Positions 1 through 9,221 of a stretch of DNA of 64,000 bases are shown here, piece after piece. Both the position numbers and the translations under genes were made by a program. The DNA comes from Lineus longissimus (lineage: Eukaryota; Nemertea; Pilidiophora; Heteronemertea; Lineidae), in the NCBI RefSeq assembly GCF_910592395.1, contig NC_088309.1, positions 25,360,599 through 25,424,598 of the forward strand, in the 5' to 3' direction. Under the pieces are notes generated by a model. The model was not told the DNA's origin. It was given only the letters and a program-made list of their open reading frames with translations, and did not search any database. Each line of letters begins with the position of its first letter. Within the stretch, counting starts at the first letter, position 1.

Positions 1-524
1 GCCTCGGGATGTTTGATTGATGATGGATTATTACTGGAAAGAAGTGGTGGCTTCCTATTTCAGCTGCATTGATTTCATCTCAATATCATGAGGAGTACGC
101 AGGATCATAATTTCACCCCATCGTCTAGTTTGACGTGTACGTTTTAACGACGTAATTATTTATGTGATGCCTCGGGGTTTGTTTATGATGATACTGCAGG
201 CGAGTTGCGCATCTCATGCATTCCCCAGGGCACCTACATTTGTGTGCTGCGTGCTTCCTGTATAACAGTGTAATTCTGAACATTATCTGATGAAAATTTG
301 TTTTATCTAAACCTGTCTTCATGTAGCGTTATTTTGACTTTTGCACAATGAGTATCAGAAAACATCCCTGGTATTATGCACTGACAGTAAAACTTTTGAA
401 AACAGTGTTCAGTGTTGTAACACTATGATTTGGTGGTCTTCAAAAGTGTTGTTACAATTGTCAATAGCAAACTAAAAGTATTAACGTTGATTCTACTTTT
501 AAAACCACCAATCCTGTATTTCAG
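1..524. other. Upstream intronic or intergenic sequence
   Basis: AT-rich sequence ending in a good acceptor (tatttcag at 517-524) for the first recognisable exon of the following gene. I could not identify an upstream coding exon. The short frames here have no recognisable content, and the preceding exons of that gene probably lie before the window. Confidence 0.4.
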
Positions 525-2143
525 GGTTGGCACGTAGAAGGAAGGGCAATCCCTGTTCCAGAGGGCATTTGCGAGTCCGAGCTGGTTCGCTTCTCTCCCT
601 ACCTGGCTAGGACCATCGCGGTTATTCAGCTCAGCCCAAATATTCGCCTGAATTGTATTGGAGGAGAAGAAGGCAAGAAATATATCAAGTGGCTGGACGA
701 GGTAAAATGTTCACCAAGTAAAAAATTAACTAAACTTAGAATGATATGATACAGTATTGATAGAAAGATCCTTGATACCCGCAAATTTAAAAGTACCCCA
801 ATTTGTCATGTGTGTCAAAACTACCCGGTAACAATTCTTCTACGGGCGTATATGTCTCCAAAACGATTCCGTCCATGTGCGATCCTCCTTATCATCTGTC
901 CGATCTTTTCGCGGTCAGCACTCGAAAACTGAACGACTGCGTGTCACTCTGTCAAAAAATGGCATTGAAGTCTGCGGGTCAACAAAATATGGTCATCAAT
1001 GTCGATGACATCACGAGAAAGAATTTTCACTATTTCTCATGATGATACCTCCATTATTTACTTTCAGAACTGTGATGAACAGGGTGCGACTTACAAGAGT
1101 TCCTTCCAAGCTTTGAGGCGGTATGCTGCGAAAACAACGCATGGAAAACTCTCTGGAAGCTTAGCAAGGTATGTCTATCATTTTTCGCGTTATTTTTGCC
1201 CGCTTCGGTCGTGTCCTGGGTTGCCGTCATTGCTGTTTTTCGGTCGTGAGATGAAGAATAAGTCGCCAGGTCGACACCAGACTAGCTTCCTTTGACAGGA
1301 TTGTCAGCCATTCTAATTTGATTCCATGAGCCTCAACAAGAATTTGTGACATACGTTTCTGTCATATTTCACTATAGGTGTCTTACCACCACGGGGAATG
1401 TGTTCTGGCTCTGTGAGGACCATCAGAAGAGCCCGCACATTACCCGCATGAGTGAAACTGCTGCTCAGCACTCCAACAAGGCCGACAATGCCAGCCTTGA
1501 TTGTCATATGCTAGACCATCTTCAACCATTGAAGGAGTGGGAGGAACAGGCAAAATTGGTGAAAGCAAAGCGTAAGGAGGGTTTCTTCTTTCCCAAATGC
1601 GGATTGTGAATTTCTGTGATGTAGTCATTTTGAAACGTAACATACATGTATGATTTTTCTCTCATTGGTTAGCTTCAAGGGCTTGACACATGTGTCATTA
1701 CACAATATAATGGCATGTGATTTATAATATTTAGCCTCGGATATCCGGTCAGCAAACTGGGAACTAAAATGTGTTGACAGAACTGATCTGGTTCTGGTTG
1801 TTCGGGAAATATCTGGCTATGTTGATGCTTGATTTTTCTGGCCAAATAACCAAAAACCCAATAAATGTCAATAATGTGCCATTTTAACTTCGTTCTCCTT
1901 CATATTTCAGCATCTGTTGCCCTTGTTAGTAGTCCCACCGCACCAGTGCAAAGCAGAGCTACCCCAACACCGAAGTCGCGGACATCCCTGATGAAAAGCA
2001 GTGACAAACCGGGCACGTCAAGCCCAAGTGCAACCCGAGCCTTCAATCCTAAGACTAAATTCAAAGCAGCTGGATATGCTGCTCAGGCATCAGTCAAAGC
2101 AAAGAACTACCAAAAGGGGAGTAAGGCGTGTGCGCTTCTCTGA
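525..2143 (+). CDS. 3' part of an unrecognised multi-exon protein with a C-terminal CaaX-like box
   Basis: Four exons splice in consistent phase: 525-701, 1068-1168, 1378-1580 and 1911-2143, giving the last 237 residues of a protein that starts before the window. The donor after 1580 (GGAGG|GTTTCT) is weak and chosen because its phase matches the next acceptor. The first exons encode a compact domain with patterns such as HVEGRAIPVPEGICE, FSPYLARTIAVIQ and FWLCEDHQKSPHI. These loosely recall C-terminal segments of metazoan STAND/ROCO-like signalling proteins, but I cannot name the family. The last exon is a low-complexity Ser/Thr/Pro/Ala/Lys tail ending in KACALL, which fits a CaaX prenylation signal; a terminal Leu normally directs geranylgeranylation. 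If real, this would anchor the protein to membranes. The exon chain is well supported and the function is not known. Confidence 0.6.
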
Positions 2144-2277
2144 TACTCAGTCATCGGCCGAGGCGGTGAAGAACTTCTAGAAGAGGAGTTCAGCGTTAAG
2201 CAAGTGTGCAACATCGTACAAAGTAATGGATATACATCACAGCTTTCTGCCACCGGCAAGAAAAGTACTTGACCTTT

Positions 2278-2283
2278 AATAAA
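2278..2283 (+). other. Poly(A) signal AATAAA
   Basis: A canonical AATAAA lies 135 bases after the stop codon of the CaaX-box gene. It is the first one downstream and a plausible 3' end. Confidence 0.5.
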
Positions 2284-2289
2284 AACCGG

Positions 2290-2806
2290 GGCGTTTTTCC
2301 TCATGCGTATCGTGCGACAGCCCTAGATGGTATCTGACGATTTCTTTGCTGGGAATTTGGTAATCTGCATCATGGTTGCCCGAATCGGTTACCCCGGCCC
2401 GTGAGGCCTATTCGCATGGGCATCTACCATTCTTGGTCGTCATACACCCAAGTCACCGGCATCCAATAAACTTAGCTCGTGCCGACGAATTCCGAATGTT
2501 CGCAACGCAGGTGGATGGCCAGTGTAAAACATGCCCGTGAGGATACCATTTACGTTTCGAATCGGGTGTAGAATTGTTTGTAAAATACAATTTGGCTTTC
2601 TTTTTTTCCAAATGCGAGGATGTGCTGACGTAAGAAGACGAAGTTCACCTTGATATTCATGTTGTTATTGTTCTTTTCAATTCAGAATCCATCTTATTCC
2701 CGGCAGGTTCGCAGCCCTCACGAACGACCAAGGGGCAGTGACCTTTTTCGTTCGTGACGATAACTGCGAAACCTGCATATCAATTGTACAATGCAGTGCA
2801 AACAAA
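2290..2806. other. Intergenic spacer
   Basis: The spacer lies between the end of the CaaX-box gene and the stop codon of the convergent receptor gene. I see no coding frame, RNA gene or repeat. A second AATAAA near 2465 could be an alternative poly(A) site. Confidence 0.4.
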
Positions 2807-4312
2807 TCACTCCAAAGAAGTAAGACAAAACAATTTTCTGAATATTACTGTCGCGTCCTGACGAAACTTTCTCCCGCCCTTAAGAAAATACACGTAGAAA
2901 TTCACGGCAAAATTTAGGGTCCATATTTCGACAACGACCCAATAACCCAACCAATACCTGGCTGTCCAATAGGGGTTGCTCAAATCAACCACAGCCACGG
3001 ATTCGTAAATTCGCTTTGGGCACGAGCAGAGGAGATAGGCTAATGACGTCATTAACAACATGGCGGTCAAATTCGTATCTTTTAGCTTCTTTTCATTATC
3101 GTCTGCTGTGCTGGACTTCATTTGTTTGCGTCGAACTGCGGCGCGTTGGACACCAATCAAGATTATAATATTGCAGGTGGCAATGATAGAAAATGGGAGG
3201 ATGGTACCAAGGATAAGTAGATTGTAGTTGTAAAATTCCACGAACCACGTCGCCTGATTAACATCTCGGATTGCAACTCCTGTCGGTGGGTCAGGAAGGG
3301 TCAATACAAAGAATGTCTGGATCATGAAGGTCATCTCCAACACGCAGGTCGTTATTGTGACCTTGACCGCTCTCTTGGCGGTGCAGATGGTGGCTGCTTT
3401 CATCGGGTATGTTACGGCGATGGCTCTGTCTACGCTCATTTCGGCGAGGAACAACCCCGAGACTACGGCAAAGCCATCGGCTCCATACCACATGGCGCTG
3501 GAAGGAAGGGAATCATTACAGACATAGGTGGTAAAGATGTCTCTCGATTGGCTTACACAGTATATCCGTCCAAGATAACTTTCGTAGTAACCGGATTCCG
3601 TGATTCCAAACGGAACAGCTGATGACATGTGTATATTCTTCCCAAAGTAGAGTCTGCGCATCCCAAGGAGAGCCGGCATTGTTTTCGCATTTGTCGCCGC
3701 CACGGCGAAACGACATTAGGCTCTAAAAAATTACATGCTATTTCATTTGGTGTCGTTCGATGATATAATTCCGCTTCCCGCCGACTGCGCTAAAGGGTTA
3801 TTTGAATCGCCAAATATCCGCTTGAGCAAAATGTACATTGCGCGGCGGCGACCAAAGAGTAAAACACTACAATTTTACGGAGAAATATAGGGTGTTGTCG
3901 ATGTGATGCATATAGGACTTCACTAACTTCTTTTTCAATATGGAATGCTAGTGGTTGTTAAAATCAAGACTGAGGTAACCTACCTTAGGAACGCAAAATT
4001 ACTTTCCAATCCCGGTCCAAGACCATGAGAAATCAGCAACTTCCACAATATCTCCGAGAATAACAACACGCACGTGTCAACAATGGCCAACCCGGCCATA
4101 TAGACACATGTGCTGATCTGGCGGTTGTCCTTCTTCATCGTGATCATCAGCGACATCATGTTCCCGGGAACACCGAGTCCCACGCTAACAACTGTCCACC
4201 ATTTGTAGAGCATTAGTGTCACGTATTCCAAGAGAACTACCATAGCCGACCGGGTTGAGGCTTCCACTGACACTGAACCAATAAACAAGTCCGCTGTGAA
4301 ATTGCTGCTCAT
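2807..4312 (-). CDS. Rhodopsin-like 7TM G-protein-coupled receptor, two exons
   Basis: Exon 1 is 4312-3984 and exon 2 is 3497-2807, joined CTAAG|GT to TTCCAG|C in phase, giving 339 residues. Seven hydrophobic segments are visible. TM1 has GVPGNMMSL (the usual GN). TM2 has LAIVDTCVLL with the conserved Asp. TM3 ends in SVDRAIAVTYP, a DRA variant of the DRY motif followed by the usual hydrophobic-Pro loop. TM5 has a LPF proline. A long basic third loop (RRKQMKSSTADDNEKK) precedes TM6, which keeps the proline of SCPKRIY but lacks a CWxP motif. TM7 has NFAVNFYVYFL where NPxxY is expected. Asn-glycosylation sites occur in the short N-terminus. Ligand and subfamily are unknown; lineage-specific peptide or chemosensory receptors of this kind are common in invertebrates. 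The start at 4312 is the first ATG of the frame. Confidence 0.78.
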
Positions 4313-4505
4313 TTTCTCTCTGCCAAAAGCTCGGTTTCAGAAAAAAAGTACTTCTACGCAGGGCCAGGCGCTCACTGACTCATCAGTTCATAAAACGTCA
4401 TTGCGGTGATTATGAGTCGGTCTCAAATTATATTACTCGTAGATATATAAACTGTTTTCATCAACGCGGGTGTTTTTTAGTCATGAGGCAACGTGCAGCC
4501 TCTCC

Positions 4506-4793
4506 TCATAAAAACACTCTGAAATATATTGATTTTGACATCATTCTCATTCCTATGTATATTACTAGCCGGATGTTCCTCCTTGAGGCTAGTGGTTCCC
4601 AATCCAGGTTCCGTAATAGGGTGGCGACACCCGTGGTACGCTTGTAGTCTCTTTCGACAAAACGGGCTACCTTTCTTTTTACTTTTTCAATGGTCTTAGG
4701 GTCCCACACAGCAGCGGCATATTCTAGGGTAGAGCATAGTGTGATATATGCTGATGTTGCCTTTGAACGAGATGGACAAGGCTTGTATGACAT
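4506..4793 (-). pseudogene. Non-LTR retrotransposon fragment (C-terminal RT region)
   Basis: The translated fragment contains LEYAAAVWDP, a basic KVKRKVARFVERDY segment and LRNLDWEPLASRRNIRL. This is the typical order of the region after the palm domain of LINE reverse transcriptases, where a 'LEYAS.VWDP...RAARF...LGWxxLxxRR' block is found. The catalytic domain and endonuclease are absent, so this is a short dead remnant. It lies between the receptor gene and the ANK-SOCS genes. Confidence 0.7.
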
Positions 4794-5224
4794 GTATGAA
4801 GAATCTACTCCATTGGTATAGGTGTATTCCCTATCTTATTAAAGGTTAATTACCCATGAATAAACTATCAAAATTGTACCAAAAATAAGGCTCGCTTGTA
4901 TATTTTTGGTTGTACACATGTACCTAATTGGGTTTAATGCTTCTGTAATTTTGTCCAACTATGCACGCCACTACTTTCGAAGTACATGCCAAGACATGAT
5001 AAACTTCCGTCGGGGTAATTACCATTAACATGAAATACGGACCGTGGCCTTGGCCAGTCCTTGGGGTTTTGTCAAATCGTGACCGGGCAGAAAAATCTTA
5101 CCACCGTTTTGTCATAAAAGCTTACGAACTGTGTGAAGGCCACATGAGAAAGTGAATGAATTCTTACTTTGTAGTCTAACTTCAGGACTCTTCTTGCCAT
5201 TGGGAAAGACACCGTGAAGCACTG
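4794..5224. other. Spacer and probable 5' region of the ANK-SOCS gene
   Basis: AT-rich sequence without recognisable genes. An open frame on the minus strand at 5072-5314 has no similarity I recognise. The promoter of the ANK-SOCS gene should be here, but no clear TATA element stands out. Confidence 0.35.
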
Positions 5225-7042
5225 ATGGACGAAAGAGAAGAATTTCTTGCCGCCGTACACAGAATAATACAGCAGAATGAGGTTTGCATTATACATATAT
5301 CTTGCTTCTGCCACAATTGGTATTCGGTGTGAACGTCAGTGGTGTTATCCTGTGCCAGTGGTGTCCTGGTATACATTTATGTTGCGCCAGTAGTGTTTGG
5401 CTGTGCTGTGTCTGTAGTTAGTGTTTGGCTGCCAGTGCGGGGCAAAGTTATTTCTATTACTTTATTTTGTATCGTATTCCATTAAAACTCGTTCTGAACA
5501 AGTTTAGTCGTACCAGTATTAATGATATTATCAGTAATCGGTCGTCTCCCTTTTTTAATCTCATTATAGGAAGAATCCCGTCTGCAAGAGTACAGCCTCC
5601 ATCGTCCATACTCACCGAAACGGTCATTAGAAGTCGCTGTGAAAATAGCAGTTCGTAACAAGTGCTCAAACATGGTTGATCAACTTCTCAATTCATCTTT
5701 GGAGCAATTCGAAAAAGAATTCTTGTCCAATCTCCTCCCGATCGCATACGACAATTGTGATGTCACTACAGTGAAATTACTGCTCTCTTTCGGTGCTGAT
5801 TGGTACAACGGTATCGACACATACCGACGAGTGTGGCTGGATACCAAGACAAATAATCCAGAGATAATGAAATTGTTTTTAGACAAGGAAACCGGCCAAA
5901 CCTTCTCCAAAACAAGAGGAAAAGATGCATTAGATATTGCTTGTAGTATTGGAGCGATCGACACAGTCAGATTCCTTCTCAGGAAAGGAGTTTCTGTGTC
6001 CTGTGATGCCAGGACTGAAGAAGGAAACTATCCTTTGTTTATTGCCTGCGAATTTGGACACGAAAGCTTGGTAAAGCTTTTGATACGTCATGGCGCAGAC
6101 GTGAACCAATTTGATTCGCGTCTCCGGTACTGCTGCCCTATAAATGTGGCAGTCGAGAGGGAATCTCAGAGGATTTCACAGATTCTGCTGGACAAGGGCG
6201 CAGACGTTAATTCCTTCACTCGGATTGATCACCACGGATTGCGGGCAGTCGTGTCACCTCTGATGCAAGCTTGCAGGAAGCGGAATCTGCCGATAGTACA
6301 GCTACTCCTCCGTCACGGTGCAGACGTCAATTTGAAGAACCATAACAACAAGACCGCTTTACATATTTGCACGGATGATGGCTCATCACAGCCAACATGC
6401 CGCAGGGAGTGCTACAGTGGCTATCACAGTGATGGCTTCGATGGTGTCGCCAAGTCAGCCAACCCCGAAATAGTGAGGATACTCCTAGAATATGGCGCAG
6501 ACCCACATAGCGAAGACTCATTTAACACAACACCATTGGAAAGAGTATTATTGAAAATTGAGCGAATGATGTTGCTCGTGGCTAAACGGAGTGGCAGTAT
6601 GGCGAACCCCGAGTTCTTTGTTATTGCTAGTCTCCTGTTGAAGGCTGGTGGTTACAAAGAGGAAAGACCACAAAAATCTCGCTCAACACTTCGCAGAAGT
6701 ATCAAACAATTCATGCTGATGACGCCCGATGGACATCGCCAGGCGTTTCACAACAAAACAGACAGTTTTGTTTCCCTCGTGAAGACTGGAATACTGTGCG
6801 GAATGAAGCCCGGAGTGAAGGCTATCCTGGAAAACCGCAAGGACACCCGAGACCGAGAAAAAGCTCAACTTGAATTGGAAGGCTGGTTGACCGACTGGTG
6901 GAAAAACGGACTAACTCTCAAGAACCAATGTCGCCTCCAGCTCCGACGTATGGTCAGGTTTCCGCTTACTTCTAATGTTTGGTCAGAAGACATCCAGTTA
7001 CCTCAGCCGCTCAGAAAGTTCATTGTGTTTGAACATTTCTAA
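5225..7042 (+). CDS. Ankyrin-repeat protein with C-terminal SOCS box (ASB-like)
   Basis: The proposed exons are 5225-5281 and 5570-7042 (both phase 0), giving 509 residues. The large exon is secure. The small first exon (ATG at 5225, donor GAG|GTTTGC) is inferred because the large exon is open back to its acceptor TTATAG and has no early ATG. An alpha-helical N-terminus is followed by about six ankyrin repeats, seen as repeated LLLxxGADV units (for example KLLIRHGADVNQ, QLLLRHGADVNL, RILLEYGADPHS). The last 40 residues form a SOCS box: TLKNQCRLQL matches the Elongin-BC (BC-box) consensus and LPQPLRKFIV matches the Cul5-box position. Proteins of this kind act as substrate receptors of Elongin B/C-Cullin5 ubiquitin ligases. 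The substrate is unknown. A paralogue lies directly downstream. Confidence 0.82.
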
Positions 7043-7079
7043 AGCGCCCTCAATGCAAATTGATGAAATATGAACCTTT

Positions 7080-7085
7080 AATAAA
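7080..7085 (+). other. Poly(A) signal AATAAA
   Basis: An AATAAA lies 38 bases after the stop codon of the first ANK-SOCS gene. It implies a very short 3' UTR and separates the two tandem paralogues into distinct transcription units. Confidence 0.55.
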
Positions 7086-7559
7086 CGCTATGATGAGCGC
7101 TTTCTTTCACGAATACGACATAGATTTGCTACTGACCTCTTAGAAGTGAAATATAGTATTGATTTATATATTATTTAAACATGTTTATAGAGAAGACAAA
7201 GTTGCATATACGCAATCACGAGCCCTCCTATGCAGGCTGTCACTTTTTTCCACAACTGTGGGGCCTACATTTGGCTATACGTTAAGTTGTTGTATAACGT
7301 TCCATCTAATACTATATTAACACGGCGCCAACATGATAATTTAGGTATGTTGTATTAAAAGTGAAAGTAATTTTATAGTCAAAAATAGTCAGTGGTATTT
7401 AGTATTAGCATAAAGTAATTGAATTGAGATGAATACCGGTATAATTATCATAACGATTCATCACTCGCCGGGATCAATCGGAACAGTTAATAAATGTATA
7501 CATTTTTATACCATACGTTGGGCCATTTATCATCCGGCCAGATCATTTTACAATTTGGC

Positions 7560-7718
7560 CTTCACTGATAACGTAACGAGGACCGCCAGAGGGACAGTGA
7601 GAGACTCTTACAGAGGCATCGTCCAGAAAACAGACGGGACAGTTAAGGAAGAGGCGGCGATCAGGAGTTCTCGCTTTTAAAATGCAATTCTGATAGACAA
7701 TCTGGTAAGAAAACAAGA
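7560..7718 (+). pseudogene. Decayed N-terminal segment of the second ANK-SOCS copy
   Basis: Forward translation in two frames gives a run resembling the N-terminal helix of the upstream paralogue: an Arg/Glu/Gln-rich stretch up to about 7636, then, after a frame change, TVKEEAAIRSSRF, a TAA stop, and NAILIDNLV. The paralogue has AVKIAVRNKCSNMVDQLL at the matching place. The frame change plus stop suggest that the duplicate lost its original N-terminus. The similarity is weak and rests on reading by eye. Confidence 0.35.
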
Positions 7719-8519
7719 ATGAATGGTCATGAAGAATACAAACTAGTACTTGTTAGTCCCAAGCGAAATTGCGCATGTGAACTATGCGAGCACCTGCTGG
7801 TGAATATCCTGATAGGGCATAGTCCAACAGAGGTGAATAAACTACTGATTCATCGGAGAGACTTCCATGTGGAGAGTGCAAGTATCCAATGGCCAGATTT
7901 GCATTTTCAGTCCTTGGGCCATCGGCATGATCGGAGGACAATCAGCCCATATATCATGAAGTTGTTGAAGGAGTTTGGTGCAGACCACCATTCATTCTAT
8001 ACAACGCCGTTAGAGAGAACATTGCTGGACATTGAAAGTCTCATGTACGCCGAGGCCAATGAGAAAGATCAAATGGTCTATCTAACCGACATTTTCGGTA
8101 TTACAAGTCAGTTGCTGAAGTGTGGTGCTTTCAGATATGAGAAATGCAAGGGCGCCCTTTCAGCCCTCAGCAGAATTATCAAGCGATTCATGCAAATGAC
8201 GCCTGAAAGACTGCGCGAAGTGTTTTCAAATCAAGAGCAACTGGAGCATTTCGTTAGTGCTGTTAAGATTGCGATACTGTGCGGCATGAAGCCAGAGGTG
8301 CGAACCATCCTGAGCTACTACAAGGACACCGAAGACAACGATCAAACCCAGCTCGAATTGGGAGGCTGGCTGGCGGACTGGTTAACGAATGGACTCTCTC
8401 TCCAGAACCAGTGTCGCCTTCAGTTCAGACGTGTCGTCAGGTATCCGTTAATTTGCAACATTTGGTCGGAGGAAATCCAGTTACCGCAGCCACTAAGGAA
8501 ATTTATTGTTTTTGAATGA
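7719..8519 (+). CDS. Short tandem paralogue with SOCS box and one ankyrin-like unit
   Basis: This single-exon frame of 266 residues starts at ATG 7719. Its C-terminal half closely parallels the upstream gene in order: an ankyrin-like unit (KLLKEFGADHHS, TTPLERTLLDIES), a linker with FMQMTP and LCGMKPEVRTIL, then a SOCS box (SLQNQCRLQF, LPQPLRKFIVFE). Most of the ankyrin array is missing, leaving roughly one unit against about six upstream. The last hydrophobic residue of the BC box is Phe rather than Leu. It is either a shortened, still-coding duplicate or a decaying gene whose C-terminal frame has not yet been broken. The intact frame over 800 bases and the largely conservative substitutions favour continued coding. 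An AATAAA follows at 8757. Confidence 0.7.
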   Translation: MNGHEEYKLVLVSPKRNCACELCEHLLVNILIGHSPTEVNKLLIHRRDFHVESASIQWPDLHFQSLGHRHDRRTISPYIMKLLKEFGADHHSFYTTPLERTLLDIESLMYAEANEKDQMVYLTDIFGITSQLLKCGAFRYEKCKGALSALSRIIKRFMQMTPERLREVFSNQEQLEHFVSAVKIAILCGMKPEVRTILSYYKDTEDNDQTQLELGGWLADWLTNGLSLQNQCRLQFRRVVRYPLICNIWSEEIQLPQPLRKFIVFE

Positions 8520-9221
8520 TCACCAGGAATGATTCAGTGTTTCTTTATACATTGTAGTTGATGACCTAAACTTCGGTGACATGTTCGACTGAAAACCCGG
8601 TTCTGTGCGAATACCCTAGGAATACCTAATGATGCGTCTTCATACTTTCCGCCTTGTTCTGATGCTATATGGTATTCCCGCAGTGCAAATACTTAAGGTA
8701 TTTGCACGCTTCATGATCATGAATATTCAAACCAACCCATCTGAACATGTACATGTAATAAATGACAACACTTGAATCCCACATTTGATAGAAATGCTCT
8801 TCAGTCTTTCTCAATACACATGTCACCACTCAATGTATCAATTTGTAGATCACTGATCTCGCCAACTAGTCGTAAAACAGGAAGACAAACAAAAGAGTGC
8901 TGTGAGGAGTACATGTACATGTACTATTTATTTCTAAAAACCCATTCAAATTCAATTTTTGGCCACCATATTTCATTTGGACATTCAATGCAAGAGAAAA
9001 TAACTAAGCTCCATACTACACTGGTTCTGCTGATCACAGCAAACAACTGCTTTACCTGATGGACCATACCGGCTGTGTACATGCATGATTGGCCAATTTT
9101 ACACAATTTTAAACTCCAATCTAGTTGCTATGACATGTACCTTGGTTTTTAGCCCCAAGGCTAGAAGGATACACTGGCAGACACTGGTTAATACAGAATG
9201 TTATTTCCACCATATTCCTTC
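8520..9221. other. Convergent 3' intergenic region
   Basis: This region holds the 3' UTRs of the short SOCS-box gene (+) and the FASTKD gene (-). TTTATT at 8927-8932 reads as AATAAA on the minus strand and can end the FASTKD transcript. Two ACATGTACATG-type palindromic words occur near 8747 and 8911. No other gene is seen. Confidence 0.45.
8757..8762 (+). other. Poly(A) signal AATAAA
   Basis: An AATAAA lies about 240 bases after the stop of the short SOCS-box gene, directly after an ACATGTACATGT word. Confidence 0.45.

Noticed and set aside
3498-3703. In-frame extension of GPCR exon 2
   Set aside because: The frame stays open back to 3703, but including it would put about 70 residues between TM2 and TM3, and a TAA lies just upstream. 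The acceptor at 3498 (TTCCTTCCAG) restores normal spacing.
5072-5314. A minus-strand frame before the ANK-SOCS gene with a donor-like AAA|GTAAGA
   Set aside because: No family is recognised and no partner exon was found. The plus-strand reading of the same stretch supplies a better first exon for the ANK-SOCS gene.
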